From Xanthomonas cissicola (lineage in GTDB: Bacteria > Pseudomonadota > Gammaproteobacteria > Xanthomonadales > Xanthomonadaceae), in contig NZ_VZPL01000014.1 of NCBI RefSeq assembly GCF_008801575.1, positions 1 through 64,000 on the forward strand: a DNA stretch of 64,000 nucleotides. Direction: 5' to 3'. Numbering within the stretch: position 1 is the stretch's first letter; each line of letters opens with the position of its first letter. Made by a program: the position numbers and the translations under genes. The notes below the pieces were generated by a model. The model saw nothing but the letters and a program-made list of their open reading frames with translations. It was not told the origin of the DNA and did not search any database. Shown one piece after another: positions 18,313-29,099 of the stretch.

Positions 18313-20298
18313 TCACGCCACCTTCGCTGTCGCGCGCCGCGCAGCCTGCGCATCGACCTGCACTGGCGCGCGATCCGCCCCGCCATCCGCATCGCCATTG
18401 ACCAAGGCGAACAGCGCATCCGCATCGCCTTCCAGCACGCGCGCCGAACGCGCCAAGTCGCCCACCATCTGCGCCTGGTCGCGCGCCTGCACGCCGATCG
18501 ACTGCAACGCGGTATTGGCGCTGGAAATGTCCAGCGCCTGATCATGGCTGGCGGCGGCGATCTGCTCCACGGTCGCAGTGACGCGCAGGACCGACGTCAC
18601 CATGTCCTGCATCACCACACCGGCCTGTTCGGCCAGGCGCGAGCCATCGCCGACCTGATCGGTCGCGTTGTCGATCAGGGACCGGATCTCCCTAGCCGAC
18701 ACGCTGCAGCGCTGCGCAAGGCTACGCACTTCGGTCGCCACCACCGCAAAACCGCGCCCCTGTTCGCCCGCACGCGCCGCCTCGACCGCAGCGTTCAGGG
18801 CCAGGATGTTGGTCTGAAACGCGATGCCGTCGATCACCTCGATGATCTGACCGATGCGGTCGGTCGCCGAGCGGATGCCGGCGGTGGTCTTGACCACATC
18901 GGCAATGACGTCGGCACCGCGCCGCGCCACCGTGGCCGAGTCTTCGGCCATGCGCCGCGCCGAACCGGCATTCTCGGAATTGGCCCGCACCGTTGCGGCC
19001 AGCTGATCGATCGTGCTCGAGGTCTGCGCCACCGCAGCAGACTGCGTAGACACGCGACTGACCAGCTCCTGGTTGCTCACGGAAATATGGTGCGCCTCGC
19101 GCTGCACGTTCTGCGCAATGCTCATGGTCTGCAGCATCAAATCGCGCATCCGTTCGGCCGAACGCACCTGGTCGGTGACGTCGGTTGCGTATTTGACCAC
19201 CTTGTAGGGTCGCCCGGAGACGTCCAGGATCGGGTTGTAAGAAGCCTGGATCCATACCGTGCTGCCATCCTTGCGCAGTCGGCGATAACGTCCCGCATCG
19301 AACTGGCCGCTCGCCAGTTTTGCCCAGAACTGCCGGTACTCCTCGGACGCGCAGTAGGCCGCATCGACGAACACGCTGTGGTGTTGGCCGATCGCCTCGG
19401 CCGCCGGATACCCCATGATGGTCAGGAAGTTTTCGTTTGCACCGAGCACGTTCCCTTGCAGGTCGAACTCGATCACCCCCATGACCTTGTCGATCGCCCG
19501 GATACGCCCGTCCGCATCGGCCGAATCGATCACCTGGCGGGTCACGTCGGTGGCGTACTTGACCACCTTGTACGGTCGCCCATGCTCATCGAGCACCGGG
19601 TTGTAGGACGCCTGGATCCACACCTCCCTGCCGTCCTTGCCGATGCGCCGATAGCGGCCCGCATCGAAGGCACCGCGCCCGAGCGAATCCCAGAACGCGC
19701 GATACGCAGCCGATTGGCGCGTGCCGGCATCGACGAACATGCCATGGTGCTTGCCGCGAATCTCCTCGAGCCGGTAGCCCATCACGTGCAGGAAATTCTG
19801 GTTGGCCGCGAGCACGGTGCCGTCCAGCGAAAACTCGATGACCGCCATCACCTTGTCGATGGCGTCGATGCGCCCCTCGAAGTCGGCTGTCTGGCGTACC
19901 TGCGCAGTGATGTCGGTGGCGTACTTCACCACGCGATATGCCTTGCCGGATCGATCCAGCAACGGGTTGTAGGAGGCATTGATCCACACCTCGTGCCCGC
20001 GCTTGTCCAGCCGGCAGAAGCGCCCGGCATTGAAGTCGCCGCGCCGCAGCCCTTCCCAGAAGTGCCGATAGCTTTCGCTGTCGCGATCTGCGGCCGTCAC
20101 GAACATGCGGTGGTGCTGACCGACCACTTCGTCCAGCCGATACCCCATCAGGGCCAGGAAGTTCGAGTTTGCATCCAGAATGCGACCGTCCAGATCGAAC
20201 TCGATCACCGCCATCACCCGGTCCACCGCTGCGACCTTGTGTTGCAGCCCGCGCCCCCAGAAGGAGAACACACGTCCAAGCAGGTGCGATAGGCGCAT
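18313..20298 (-). CDS. Soluble methyl-accepting chemotaxis protein with three tandem PAS domains
   Basis: 661 residues from the start at 20298 ([11 protein letters not shown]). Three PAS-PAC units of about 122 residues (about 25-145, 147-267, 269-390) share a repeated frame: [11 protein letters not shown]..., [42 protein letters not shown]. The C-terminal signalling domain carries the MCP hairpin tip ([20 protein letters not shown]). No membrane helix and no HAMP. This resembles BdlA/Aer-like energy or biofilm-dispersal receptors. Ligand (haem, flavin or none) cannot be told; the receptor ends without a recognisable CheR-docking pentapeptide. A longer in-frame extension to 20439 looks non-coding. 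Confidence 0.93.
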   Translation of the reverse strand: MRLSHLLGRVFSFWGRGLQHKVAAVDRVMAVIEFDLDGRILDANSNFLALMGYRLDEVVGQHHRMFVTAADRDSESYRHFWEGLRRGDFNAGRFCRLDKRGHEVWINASYNPLLDRSGKAYRVVKYATDITAQVRQTADFEGRIDAIDKVMAVIEFSLDGTVLAANQNFLHVMGYRLEEIRGKHHGMFVDAGTRQSAAYRAFWDSLGRGAFDAGRYRRIGKDGREVWIQASYNPVLDEHGRPYKVVKYATDVTRQVIDSADADGRIRAIDKVMGVIEFDLQGNVLGANENFLTIMGYPAAEAIGQHHSVFVDAAYCASEEYRQFWAKLASGQFDAGRYRRLRKDGSTVWIQASYNPILDVSGRPYKVVKYATDVTDQVRSAERMRDLMLQTMSIAQNVQREAHHISVSNQELVSRVSTQSAAVAQTSSTIDQLAATVRANSENAGSARRMAEDSATVARRGADVIADVVKTTAGIRSATDRIGQIIEVIDGIAFQTNILALNAAVEAARAGEQGRGFAVVATEVRSLAQRCSVSAREIRSLIDNATDQVGDGSRLAEQAGVVMQDMVTSVLRVTATVEQIAAASHDQALDISSANTALQSIGVQARDQAQMVGDLARSARVLEGDADALFALVNGDADGGADRAPVQVDAQAARRATAKVA

Positions 20299-21371
20299 CA
20301 CGTCAACATCCGAGATATGGTTCACGTCCTTAGCGACCCATGCGCCGGTTACTTGACCCCCACCACGTACCGCATCTACAAGGCGGTTCAGATGCGTAAG
20401 GCAGCGGTGACGCGCTCTGGCGCGAAGCGGTAATGGCACTGGCCCTGAGTTGCCTTTATGGCAGCCCGGGCAGGCGATCCAACGGGGTGCAAGACCTCAA
20501 TGGCTGCGCTGCCAGCCTCGACTGCCGAATATCGATAGGCACTTCACGCCGGGTCTTCGACCCTGGTTCTGGCTTTGGTTGGTTTTGGTTTTGATCCTTA
20601 TTCCTGGATGGTTCGCTGGAGTGCAGTGGCGCATCGCTCCAGTTGCAGCAGCGACAGATCCAAACGCTGCACTCTCGCGCGCAGGATCAGCGCCTTCGTA
20701 CGCCACCCGCCTGCATGCACAAGACGGCAAAAACCCGGAGTGCCCAAGACGCCATCAATACGAGGCTCATTACTGACGTCGATGCGCCTGGCTCGATGCG
20801 CTGCACGGCGCGTTGGCGTACGCGACACTGGAGAGTGCTGCTTCGCCGGGTGTCGCGCCCTCTCCGCAAGCGCATGCCACCAACCATGCCGATGGAATGA
20901 CATGTCAGAGATGCGCCGAAATCCGGCGGAGGGGCAGCGAGCAAGCAGGAAGCGACCTCTTCGCAACGCGACAAGGAAGCTCACACTCGCGCTGCAGGCG
21001 CCTAACGCGTCACTATCGACTGTCGAGCGATGCGAGCAAGACCAGGGCCTTCGCTAGCTGGCAACTCTCATGCTTGAGATGCAGCCGGTGAGAGACGCAA
21101 AGAATCGTCACTAGCCTCCGGCTAGCAACCGAGCTCGGAGGCGATACTCCCTGAAGCGCTGTGGCCGCTGGCGACGCGCGCACAGCGCGCCCCTTTCGCC
21201 GTACTCACTGATGGCCTGAGTACTGTTGGCAGGAGTGTGCTCCAGGGCGTCTGCAGCGTTGAACCAACGCCAGCGAGCACCCACGGATATCGCAGAATTC
21301 GACGACACGCCTTGCCGCAGGCGACGCTCTCAAGCAGTATCGCCTTCTCGACGAACCCGCAGCACAAATAA
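20299..21371. other. Gene-poor region between the chemoreceptor and tRNA-Ser
   Basis: 1.07 kb in which I can support no gene. Short open frames on both strands have biased, non-protein-like composition. A T/G-rich stretch lies at 20560-20610. It contains the promoter region of the chemoreceptor. It borders the 3' end of tRNA-Ser, a common integration site, but I see no integrase or repeated tRNA 3' end. Confidence 0.5.
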
Positions 21372-21404
21372 AAACGCCCGCAAATCAGTGATTTGCGGGC
21401 GTTT
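21372..21404 (-). terminator. Intrinsic terminator after tRNA-Ser
   Basis: A perfect 16-bp inverted repeat (AAACGCCCGCAAATCA and its complement) around a single G, 7 nt beyond the tRNA-Ser 3' end; the minus-strand arm ends in T residues. Confidence 0.92.
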
Positions 21405-21411
21405 AGAACAC

Positions 21412-21504
21412 TGGCGGAGCGAGAGGGATTCGAACCCTCGATAGAGCTTTTGACCCTATACTCCCTTAGCAGGGGAGCCCCTTCAGCCACTCGGGCATCG
21501 CTCC
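21412..21504 (-). tRNA. tRNA-Ser (anticodon GCT)
   Basis: 93 nt including CCA. Minus-strand acceptor GGAGCGA pairs with TCGCTCC; the anticodon stem CTCCC/GGGAG encloses CTGCTAA, giving anticodon GCT for AGC/AGU codons. A long variable arm (TATAGGGTCAAAAGCTCTAT) is typical of class II tRNAs. Confidence 0.97.
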
Positions 21505-21544
21505 AGTTTTTGCTGCCTGCCGCGATGTCCGTGGCAGGCCGCGA

Positions 21545-21574
21545 AGAATACCGGGTAAGAGGGGCTAACGTAAA
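21545..21574 (-). promoter_or_regulatory. Promoter of tRNA-Ser
   Basis: On the minus strand TTTACG (21574-21569), 18-bp spacer, TATTCT (21550-21545). It lies just after the csrA stop codon, so the tRNA has its own promoter. Confidence 0.65.
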
Positions 21575-21587
21575 CCCTTGACAACGA

Positions 21588-21800
21588 TCAATTCGAAGAA
21601 TCGTCACCGTGATGTGCGCCGGAAGCGACCGGCTCATCCCCACGCTGGATGCGCTGATAGATTTCTTCGCGATGCACAGCCACATCCTTGGGTGCGGTGA
21701 TACCGATGCGCACCTGATTGCCCTTGACGCCGAGAACGGTCACGGTGACCGAGTCGCCGATCATCAAGGTTTCGCCTACCCGGCGAGTGAGGATCAACAT
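21588..21800 (-). CDS. csrA: Carbon storage regulator CsrA/RsmA
   Basis: 70 residues. [16 protein letters not shown] and [22 protein letters not shown] are the diagnostic CsrA strands; Leu4 and Arg44-region residues for RNA binding are conserved. It binds GGA motifs in mRNA leaders and, in Xanthomonas, RsmA controls virulence factors and motility (known for the genus). The tail ([17 protein letters not shown]) is a variable extension. Lies between alaS and tRNA-Ser, a layout shared with many gammaproteobacteria. Confidence 0.97.
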
Positions 21801-21939
21801 TTTGCAAATCTCCTGGAACCGGTGGATTTCCCACCAGCATCGACGGCCTCCTGAGTGAGACGCGCCCTACGTAAAGGGAATAGACCAGAAATGGTAGCGG
21901 GACATCCTGCTAGCCAGCAAGGCATAGCAGGACAAGTGT

Positions 21940-24588
21940 TCAGCCCAAGTGTTGCTTGACCCAGAAGGGGACACCGTCGAGTGCGGTCGCAAGGGCGGGC
22001 CCGTCCTCGCCACCACCCTGGGCGAGATCCGGACGGCCACCGCCCTTGCCGCCGATCTGACTGGCGATGTGGCCGAGGAGTTCCCCTGCCTTCACCTTGC
22101 CAGTTGGGCTGCCGTTCACGCCAGCGACAAGCGCCACCTTGCCGCCCGAAGCACCAGCCAGCACGATCACTGAATCGCCGAGCTGTTGCTTCAGGCGATC
22201 CATCGCATCGCGCAGCGCCTTGGCATCGAATCCCTCCAGACGCACCGCGACAACCTTGACTCCGGCAACATCAATTGCACGAGCGCCCAGATCCGCAGTC
22301 GCACCCGACGCCAGCTTGGCCTTGAGCGATTCCAGCTCGCGCTCCAGCCGCTTCTGACGCTCGGTCAGCGCGCGCACCTTATCCACCACCTCGGTGGTGT
22401 TGCCGCCGAGCAGATTGGCTGCTTCGAGCAGGCGACGTTCCTCGTCAGCCACGTAGTCCAGCGCGCCCTGCCCGGTCACTGCTTCGATACGGCGCACACC
22501 CGACGACACGCCACCTTCGGAGGTGATCTTGAACAAACCGATGTCGCCGGTGCGGGTGACGTGGGTACCGCCACACAATTCGGTGGAATAGCCGCCCATC
22601 TTGAGCACGCGGACGTTTTCTCCGTACTTCTCGCCGAACAGCGCCATCGCGCCGAAATCCAGCGCCTCCTGCATGGCCATGTTGTGCACTTCCACGCCAT
22701 GGTTGGTGCGGACCTCAGCATTGACCTTGCGCTCGATCACAGCGAGCTCGTCAGCAGTGATCGGCTGGAAGTGCGAGAAGTCAAAGCGCAGTCGATCAGG
22801 CGCGACCAGCGAGCCCTTCTGTTGCACATGCGTTCCCAGTACTTCGCGCAGGGCTGCGTGTAGCAGGTGGGTGGCCGAATGGTTGAGGATGGTTTTGCCG
22901 CGACGTTGCGTATCGATCCCGCCGGCAAGCACATCACCAAGCGCGAGCGCACCTTCGCTGATGCGACCCACATGCCCATGGAACTGGCCGGCGAACTTCT
23001 GCGTATCGGCAACTTCGACCGACACGCCGGGGCCGCTCAGCTGGCCGCTGTCGCCGACCTGGCCACCCGACTCGGCGTAGAACGGCGTGCGATCGGTGAA
23101 CACGATCACCTCATCACCCGCTTCCGCACGTTCGACCGGGCGGCCCTGCCTGAGAATGGCCACGACCTTGAGGGCGTCGGCATCGTACGCTTCGTAACCC
23201 AGAAACACGGTCGGCGACATGCTGGCGACCAGGTCCGCCGGCAATGCGACGCCGCCGCCGAACTTGCCAGCCGCACGCGCGGTCTCGCGTTGACGCTCCA
23301 TCGCGAACTCGAAGCCCTCCATGTCCACGCGCATGCCGCGCTCGCGCGCGATGTCGGCAGTCAGATCGACCGGAAAGCCGTAAGTGTCGTACAGCCGGAA
23401 CGCGTCGGCGCCCGGGATGATGTCCTGCGAGCGCGATGCGACCTCGTCGAAGATCTTCATGCCGGCGTCCAGTGTCTCGGCAAAGCGCTCTTCTTCGGCC
23501 AACAGCGCGCGCGCCACCGTGTCTTTCGCCACCACCAGCTCGGGATAGGCCTCGCCCATCAGCTCGACCAGCGTGGGCACCATCTTGCTGAAAAACGGCT
23601 GGCGCACGCCCAACATCCAGCCATGGCGCAGCGCACGCCGGATGATCCGACGCAGCACATAGCCGCGCCCTTCATTGGAGGGCAGCACGCCATCGACGAT
23701 GAGGAAGGAGCAGGCGCGGATGTGATCGGCGATCACTCGCAGCGACTTGTTCTCCAGATCGGCGACGCCGGTCAGCGCACTGGCCTTGCCGATCAACGTC
23801 TGGAACAGGTCGATTTCATAGTTGGTATGGACGTGCTGCAGGATCGCAGCCAGACGCTCCAGACCCATGCCCGTGTCCACGCACGGCGCCGGCAGCGGCA
23901 CCAGGGTGCCGTCGGGCTGGCGATCGAACTGCATGAAGACCAGGTTCCAGATCTCGATGAAGCGGTCACCATCTTCATCCGGCGACCCCGGCGGGCCACC
24001 GGCGATGTGATCGCCGTGGTCGAAGAAGATTTCGGTACAGGGGCCGCAGGGGCCGGTATCGGCCATCTGCCAGAAATTGTCCGAGGCGTAAGGCGCACCC
24101 TTGTTGTCGCCGATGCGCACGATGCGGCTTTCCGGGATGCCGATCACGTCGCGCCACAACGCAAAGGCTTCTTCGTCGGTGTGGTAGACCGTGACCAGCA
24201 GACGGTCGGCCGGCAGCTTCCAGACCTGGGTCAACAGTTCCCATGCCCAGGCGATGGCGTCCCTCTTGAAGTAGTCGCCAAACGACCAGTTGCCGAGCAT
24301 TTCGAAGAAGGTATGGTGGCGCGCGGTGTAGCCCACCGAGTCCAGATCATTGTGCTTGCCACCGGCACGCAGGCAGCGCTGCACGTCCGCGGCACGCACG
24401 TAGCTACGCTTCTCCGCGCCGAGGAAGACGTCCTTGAACTGGACCATGCCGGAATTGGTAAAGAGCAAGGTGGGGTCGTTGCCCGGCACCAGCGGCGCGG
24501 ATGGCACGATGGTGTGGCCCTTCCCCTCGAAGAACGCGAGGAAGTCACTACGGATCTGGGAAGTGCTGAATTTGGCAGGTGCGTTCAT
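21940..24588 (-). CDS. alaS: Alanyl-tRNA synthetase
   Basis: 882 residues, standard full length. Catalytic class II core at the N terminus ([36 protein letters not shown]), the tRNA-recognition region, the editing domain with zinc-binding HxxxH ([12 protein letters not shown]) and CxxxH (ELCGGTHV), and the C-terminal DHH-type domain rich in Gly ([18 protein letters not shown]). It charges tRNA-Ala and hydrolyses Ser/Gly-tRNA-Ala. Between recX and csrA on the same strand. Confidence 0.97.
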   Translation of the reverse strand: MNAPAKFSTSQIRSDFLAFFEGKGHTIVPSAPLVPGNDPTLLFTNSGMVQFKDVFLGAEKRSYVRAADVQRCLRAGGKHNDLDSVGYTARHHTFFEMLGNWSFGDYFKRDAIAWAWELLTQVWKLPADRLLVTVYHTDEEAFALWRDVIGIPESRIVRIGDNKGAPYASDNFWQMADTGPCGPCTEIFFDHGDHIAGGPPGSPDEDGDRFIEIWNLVFMQFDRQPDGTLVPLPAPCVDTGMGLERLAAILQHVHTNYEIDLFQTLIGKASALTGVADLENKSLRVIADHIRACSFLIVDGVLPSNEGRGYVLRRIIRRALRHGWMLGVRQPFFSKMVPTLVELMGEAYPELVVAKDTVARALLAEEERFAETLDAGMKIFDEVASRSQDIIPGADAFRLYDTYGFPVDLTADIARERGMRVDMEGFEFAMERQRETARAAGKFGGGVALPADLVASMSPTVFLGYEAYDADALKVVAILRQGRPVERAEAGDEVIVFTDRTPFYAESGGQVGDSGQLSGPGVSVEVADTQKFAGQFHGHVGRISEGALALGDVLAGGIDTQRRGKTILNHSATHLLHAALREVLGTHVQQKGSLVAPDRLRFDFSHFQPITADELAVIERKVNAEVRTNHGVEVHNMAMQEALDFGAMALFGEKYGENVRVLKMGGYSTELCGGTHVTRTGDIGLFKITSEGGVSSGVRRIEAVTGQGALDYVADEERRLLEAANLLGGNTTEVVDKVRALTERQKRLERELESLKAKLASGATADLGARAIDVAGVKVVAVRLEGFDAKALRDAMDRLKQQLGDSVIVLAGASGGKVALVAGVNGSPTGKVKAGELLGHIASQIGGKGGGRPDLAQGGGEDGPALATALDGVPFWVKQHLG

Positions 24589-24689
24589 GTGCTGGCATTG
24601 GGCGGGCGGCAGTCCCGGTCACCCAATGAAATGTGGGCGCAGATGAGCGGAACAACCTGAAACCACGAAGGGTAGCAGGCCTGACGCCC

Positions 24690-25178
24690 TCAGTCCTCAA
24701 GGTCGAAGCGCGTGGCGGCGCGAATGCTGTTGCCTTCGAAACCCCGCCGGGCCAGCAGATCGGCGGCCTTGCGCCGCTGCGGAAGGTCGGTTGGGCCTTG
24801 TTCGCCAAACCGACGGCGGATCAGGTCGCGCGCGTTTTCGGTCCAATCCCCTTCGAAGGCCGCCAAGGCAGCACTGATGGCCTCGCTATCCAGGCCATGG
24901 GTTCCGAGCTCGGCACGAATATGCAGCGGGCCATAGCCCGAACCGGCGCGATTGCGCACGACTGCAGCAGCGAAGCGGGTGTCGTCCTGCCATCCCTCGT
25001 CCGTGAGCCGATCGACAGCCGCTTGCACCGCATCTGGCTCGATCCCGCGGGCCAGCAGCTTGCGGTTCAATTCCTTGCGCGAATGTTCGCGCCGCACCAA
25101 TAGGCCGAGTGCGCGCTGGACCGGCGTCTGTTCCTTGAACCGGCGCCCCCGCTTTGGTGCAGGCTCTTGCTCGTCCAT
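24690..25178 (-). CDS. recX: Regulatory protein RecX
   Basis: 162 residues from the ATG at 25178 ([17 protein letters not shown]). Repeated three-helix units: [61 protein letters not shown], and FGEQ...[11 protein letters not shown]. RecX binds inside RecA filaments and restrains RecA. It is 310 bp downstream of recA on the same strand. Confidence 0.93.
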   Translation of the reverse strand: MDEQEPAPKRGRRFKEQTPVQRALGLLVRREHSRKELNRKLLARGIEPDAVQAAVDRLTDEGWQDDTRFAAAVVRNRAGSGYGPLHIRAELGTHGLDSEAISAALAAFEGDWTENARDLIRRRFGEQGPTDLPQRRKAADLLARRGFEGNSIRAATRFDLED

Positions 25179-25488
25179 CGTTGAGGTGTCCCGAATCGCC
25201 AAAATCAGTTACGACATCAATGCGCCGTCCATGGCGCCTGCCCTCCTGGCCTTCGATAGATCTACCGCGAGAAGCGACAGCACTGACTCCGCCGTCCTCG
25301 CGATAGAAAAACTTCAAACACGCTCGAACCTGTTGCACAGCGCCGGGCTGACGTGGGTGGCAATGGAGCGGCCACGAATCGCGCGAGGTCCGCCAACCGC
25401 TCACCGACGGCATCACCGTCACCAACTCACGGCAAACCAATTCCCGGCAAACTAACTCCGGTGAGTGGTGATGTTGTGCAGCTGCAAC

Positions 25489-26523
25489 TTACTCCTTGTC
25501 TTCGTCGTCGCCGGCCTCACGCGGTGCTTCGGCAGGTTGGAACTTCTCACGCAGCTCCGCTTCCAGCCGGGTCGCAACCTGCGGGTTGTCGCGCAGGTAG
25601 GTTCGCGCGTTGTCCTTGCCCTGCCCGATACGCTCATCGCCATAGCTGTACCAGGCGCCGGCCTTGTCGACCAGCTTGGCTTCCACGCCCATGTCGATCA
25701 ATTCGCCCTCGCGACTGATGCCTTCGCCATACAGGATTTCGGTCACGACCTGCTTGAACGGAGGCGCCAGCTTGTTCTTGACCACCTTGATCTTGGTCTG
25801 GTTGCCGATGATCTCGTCGCCCTTCTTGATCGCACCGATACGGCGGATATCCAGACGCACCGAGGCGTAGAACTTCAGCGCGTTGCCGCCGGTGGTCACT
25901 TCCGGGCTCTGGCCCGGCATCATGACGCCGATCTTCATGCGCAGCTGATTGATGAAGACCACCAGCGTGTTGGAGCGCTTGATATTGCCGGTGAGCTTGC
26001 GCAGCGCCTGGCTCATCAAGCGAGCCTGCAAACCTGGCAGCTGGTCGCCCATCTCGCCTTCGATTTCCGCCTTCGGCGTCAGTGCAGCGACCGAGTCGAC
26101 CACCACGATATCAACCGAACCCGAGCGCACCAGCATGTCGGCAATTTCCAGTGCCTGCTCACCGGTATCCGGCTGCGACAGCAGCAGGTCGTCGACATTG
26201 ACGCCCAGCTTGGCCGCATAAATCGGGTCCAGTGCGTGCTCGGCATCGATGAAGGCAGCGGTGCCGCCGTTCTTCTGGCACTCGGCGATGGCTTGCAGGG
26301 TCAAGGTGGTCTTGCCGGAGGATTCCGGGCCGTAGATTTCGACCACGCGGCCCTTCGGCAGGCCGCCGATCCCCAGGGCGATATCCAGCATCAGCGAGCC
26401 GGTCGGGATGACTTCGACCGCCTCAATGACGCGGTCGCCCATGCGCATGACCGAGCCCTTGCCGAATTGCTTTTCGATCTGGCTCAGTGCGGCGGAAAGG
26501 GCGCGCTTCTTGTTCTCGTCCAT
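25489..26523 (-). CDS. recA: Recombinase RecA
   Basis: 344 residues. Walker [14 protein letters not shown], catalytic Glu in [13 protein letters not shown], Walker [21 protein letters not shown], and loop 2 [12 protein letters not shown] are present, with the usual acidic tail (AGDDEDKE). It promotes strand exchange and LexA self-cleavage. Start ATG at 26523 has GAGGAT 9 nt upstream. I found no full copy of the LexA palindrome in the 172 bp before it. Confidence 0.98.
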   Translation of the reverse strand: MDENKKRALSAALSQIEKQFGKGSVMRMGDRVIEAVEVIPTGSLMLDIALGIGGLPKGRVVEIYGPESSGKTTLTLQAIAECQKNGGTAAFIDAEHALDPIYAAKLGVNVDDLLLSQPDTGEQALEIADMLVRSGSVDIVVVDSVAALTPKAEIEGEMGDQLPGLQARLMSQALRKLTGNIKRSNTLVVFINQLRMKIGVMMPGQSPEVTTGGNALKFYASVRLDIRRIGAIKKGDEIIGNQTKIKVVKNKLAPPFKQVVTEILYGEGISREGELIDMGVEAKLVDKAGAWYSYGDERIGQGKDNARTYLRDNPQVATRLEAELREKFQPAEAPREAGDDEDKE

Positions 26524-26695
26524 CTGGGTGATCCTCGTCAGTGATTTCGGTATGGGGCTAATGTAGCGGCGGTGTATCGCACAGGCTGAGACTGCAGGCG
26601 ACACACTCAGATTAAGAAGGCGGCAAGTCCCGTGGCAGCGGGAAATCCTGCAGTGCGGGCTCGGAGAAACGCCAGCACGGCCATCGGCACAGAGC

Positions 26696-27337
26696 TCAGC
26701 GGTTAGGCCTCAACAGCCCGCAATACAGGCCTTCAATCGCGAAATCCTGATCCGGTAGCACCTCAATGGGCGCGTAGTCTGGATTGCGCGGCAACAGCCG
26801 GATGCGGTCCTTGCCGATCTTCAGCAGCTTTACCGTGATTTCCTCATCGATCCGCGCCACCACGATCTGCCCCGAGCGCGCGTCGCGGGTACGGTGCACG
26901 CCGATCAGATCGCCGTTGAAGATGCCTTCGTCGCGCATCGAATCGCCTTGCACCTTGAGCAGATAATCCGGCGACGGCGAGAAAAACACACGATCCAGCA
27001 CGACGAAGTCGTCCGAGCCGATATCGGCGCCAATCGGCAGACCCGCGGCCACGCGGCCCAGCACCGGCAGACGCAGCACATCGTCACGGGCCACCTCGCT
27101 CACAGGAGCCGTGCGTGTCTGCGCACCCTGACCGGCCAGCCGTATCCCGCGCGCCTGGCCTGGGACACGCCGGATCGCACCCGCATGCTCCAGCGCTTCC
27201 AGGTGATACTGCGCCGCGCGTATGCCCTTGAAGCCGAAGGCGCGCGCGATTTCGGTCTGCGAAGGCGGAACACCATCGGCGTCGATGCGCTCGGCGATCA
27301 GGGCCAGGATTGCTTGCTGGGTATCGGTCAGGTCCAT
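26696..27337 (-). CDS. lexA: SOS repressor LexA
   Basis: 213 residues. N-terminal winged helix ([39 protein letters not shown]), Ala98-Gly99 cleavage site (VAAGLP), catalytic Ser133 (QGDSMRDEG) and Lys170 ([10 protein letters not shown]). Represses SOS genes until RecA filaments trigger self-cleavage. The start at 27337 is fixed by the helix-turn-helix; only two bases separate the codon from the operator, so no room remains for a normal ribosome-binding site. It is followed by recA on the same strand after 172 bp. Confidence 0.97.
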   Translation of the reverse strand: MDLTDTQQAILALIAERIDADGVPPSQTEIARAFGFKGIRAAQYHLEALEHAGAIRRVPGQARGIRLAGQGAQTRTAPVSEVARDDVLRLPVLGRVAAGLPIGADIGSDDFVVLDRVFFSPSPDYLLKVQGDSMRDEGIFNGDLIGVHRTRDARSGQIVVARIDEEITVKLLKIGKDRIRLLPRNPDYAPIEVLPDQDFAIEGLYCGLLRPNR

Positions 27338-27339
27338 TT

Positions 27340-27358
27340 TTAGTAGTATTACTACTAA
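27340..27358. promoter_or_regulatory. LexA operator (SOS box) of lexA
   Basis: A perfect 19-bp palindrome, TTAGTAGTATTACTACTAA on the + strand, matching the LexA box described in Xanthomonas. It ends 2 nt before the lexA start codon and overlaps the -10 element. Confidence 0.95.
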
Positions 27359-27373
27359 CGAGCGCCCGCGCAA
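27346..27373 (-). promoter_or_regulatory. Putative lexA promoter, overlapping the operator
   Basis: Minus strand TTGCGC (27373-27368), 16-bp spacer, TAATAC (27351-27346). The -10 sits inside the operator. A start 6-8 nt on would fall at or within a few bases of the AUG, predicting a leaderless or nearly leaderless mRNA. Confidence 0.6.
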
Positions 27374-27422
27374 GTATTTCGCCGCGTCTTGCCCGCACGC
27401 CATCAGGACGACGCGTCGCGCG

Positions 27423-29099
27423 CTAGCGCCGGCTTCGCCAGATCGAAAACAAGATCCAGATGCCGCAGAGCGCCGCGCCGATGAAACCGCCCACGCCTAG
27501 CGCGAGCAACCAGCGGCTGGCGCTACCGCCGACGCTGTTCATGACGATCGAGGAGCCGATCACCAAGGCGGCTGTCACGATCCCCATCGTGAGGCGATTG
27601 GCGGCGCGGTCAACCTGCTCGCCGAACTCGCGCAATGCACGTGTTTCGACCTGCAGCTGCAGCTTGCCGCGGCGTGCGGCTTGCAACAGGCGCTTGAGGT
27701 CGCGCGGCAGATCGCCGATCAGATCGATCGCGCCAGTCACGGTCCGCCGGCCACGCCGCACGATGGCGCGCGGCGCATAGCGCTGCAGCACCACGCGCTC
27801 CAGGTACGGGCGCGCCTCGGTGGCCATGTCGAAATCCGGATCGAGCTGGCGCCCCATGCCTTCCAGGGTGAGAAAGGCCTTGATCATCAGTGCCAGATCC
27901 GAAGGCAGCGTCAGCCCGTGATCGCGCAGGATGGAGGTGACGTCGCCAAGCATTGCGCCAATACGCAATTCTTTCAGCGGCACGCCGCGATACTCGTGGA
28001 TGAACGCACCGATGTCTTGCTGCAAACGCGCCTCGTCGATCTCCAGGCTGGTGCCCGCCCATTCCAGCAAGACGTCGATCACCGCTTCGGCGTCGTAGCT
28101 GACCATGCCGTGCAGCAGCTGTGCGACCTGAAACCGACGCTGCTCGGAGACGCGCCCGACCATGCCGAAATCGATGACCGCGATGCGCCCGTCGCGCAGG
28201 TAAAAAATGTTCCCCGGATGCGGGTCGGCGTGGAAGCAGCCGTCCTGCAGCACCATCTTGAGCACGATGCCGGCACCGGCACGTGCGAGCGCCCTGCGAT
28301 CCAGGCCGGCCGCATCGACGGCGAGCAGATCGCGCCCCGGAATCCCATCGACGAATTCCTGCACGTTGAGCGACTCGCAGGTCCACTCCCAGTACACCGC
28401 CGGCACCACCACCTGCGCATCGTGCGCGAAGTTGGCGGCGATGCGTTCGGCGTTGCGCCCCTCGGCAGCGAAGTCCAGCTCGCGTCGCAGCGAGACGGTA
28501 AATTGCTGTACCACCTCGGAAGGACGGTAGCGCTTGAGATCCGGTGCGCGGGTTTCGACGATTTCAGCAAGCCGGGCGAGCAGGCGCAGATCCGCATCGA
28601 TGGTGTCACCGATATCGGGACGACGGATCTTCAACACCACCGGGGTGCCATCGACCAGCCACGCGCGATGCGTCTGTGCCAGCGATGCGGCCGCCAGCGG
28701 TTGTTCGTCCAGGCGCGCGAAGACGCTTTCCGGCTCCATACCCAGCGCGGCGACCAGCTGCGGGCGGATCTGATCGAATGGCAGCGCCGGCACCGCGTTC
28801 TGCAGCTCGCTCAATTCTTCGATCCACTCCGGCGGCAGCAGGTCCACGCGCGTGGCCAACACCTGGCCCAGTTTGACGAAGGTTGGCCCGAGCTCTTCCA
28901 GTGCACGCCGCACGCGCATCGCTGCGGACATGCGCAACCGGCCCTCGGCATTCTGCCAATGCAACAGCCTGCCGGCGCGCTCAAGCACATCGGCCAGGCC
29001 GATACGACGTACCACATCGCCGAAGCCGTAGCGGATCAGGACCGAGGCGATTTCCTGCAGACGCCCAAGATCACGTACCGTGCCTAGCGCTTCCCACAT
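27423..29099 (-). CDS. ABC1/AarF (UbiB-like) atypical kinase family protein
   Basis: 558 residues from the ATG at 29099. Seen: KxGQ motif (FVKLGQVLATRVDLLPPEW), nucleotide-binding lysine (VVLKIRRPDI), catalytic loop CFHADPHPGNIFYL, metal-binding VIDFGMVG, and two C-terminal membrane helices (MGIVTAALVIGSSIVMNS, WLLALGVGGFIGAALCGIWILF). The family supports ubiquinone biosynthesis; whether this copy is the main UbiB or a paralogue cannot be decided here, as no ubi genes flank it. Starts 86 bp beyond the lexA operator. Confidence 0.88.
   Translation of the reverse strand: MWEALGTVRDLGRLQEIASVLIRYGFGDVVRRIGLADVLERAGRLLHWQNAEGRLRMSAAMRVRRALEELGPTFVKLGQVLATRVDLLPPEWIEELSELQNAVPALPFDQIRPQLVAALGMEPESVFARLDEQPLAAASLAQTHRAWLVDGTPVVLKIRRPDIGDTIDADLRLLARLAEIVETRAPDLKRYRPSEVVQQFTVSLRRELDFAAEGRNAERIAANFAHDAQVVVPAVYWEWTCESLNVQEFVDGIPGRDLLAVDAAGLDRRALARAGAGIVLKMVLQDGCFHADPHPGNIFYLRDGRIAVIDFGMVGRVSEQRRFQVAQLLHGMVSYDAEAVIDVLLEWAGTSLEIDEARLQQDIGAFIHEYRGVPLKELRIGAMLGDVTSILRDHGLTLPSDLALMIKAFLTLEGMGRQLDPDFDMATEARPYLERVVLQRYAPRAIVRRGRRTVTGAIDLIGDLPRDLKRLLQAARRGKLQLQVETRALREFGEQVDRAANRLTMGIVTAALVIGSSIVMNSVGGSASRWLLALGVGGFIGAALCGIWILFSIWRSRR

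Noticed and set aside
18544-20292. 582-codon open frame opposite the chemoreceptor
   Set aside because: Shadow of the PAS-MCP gene. Its repeated pattern simply mirrors the three PAS repeats.
20450-20776. Open frame encoding a possible 108-residue membrane peptide
   Set aside because: One hydrophobic stretch comes from a T/G-rich run; no ribosome-binding site, no homology recognised, and the remainder is not protein-like.
21412-21504. tRNA-Ser as an attachment site of an integrated element
   Set aside because: No integrase gene nearby and no second copy of the tRNA 3' end in the flanking kilobase.
22867-24660. 597-codon open frame opposite alaS
   Set aside because: Shadow of alaS; no recognisable domain.
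27338-27403. N-terminal extension of lexA reading through the operator
   Set aside because: It would translate the LexA box itself; the helix-turn-helix fixes the start at 27337.
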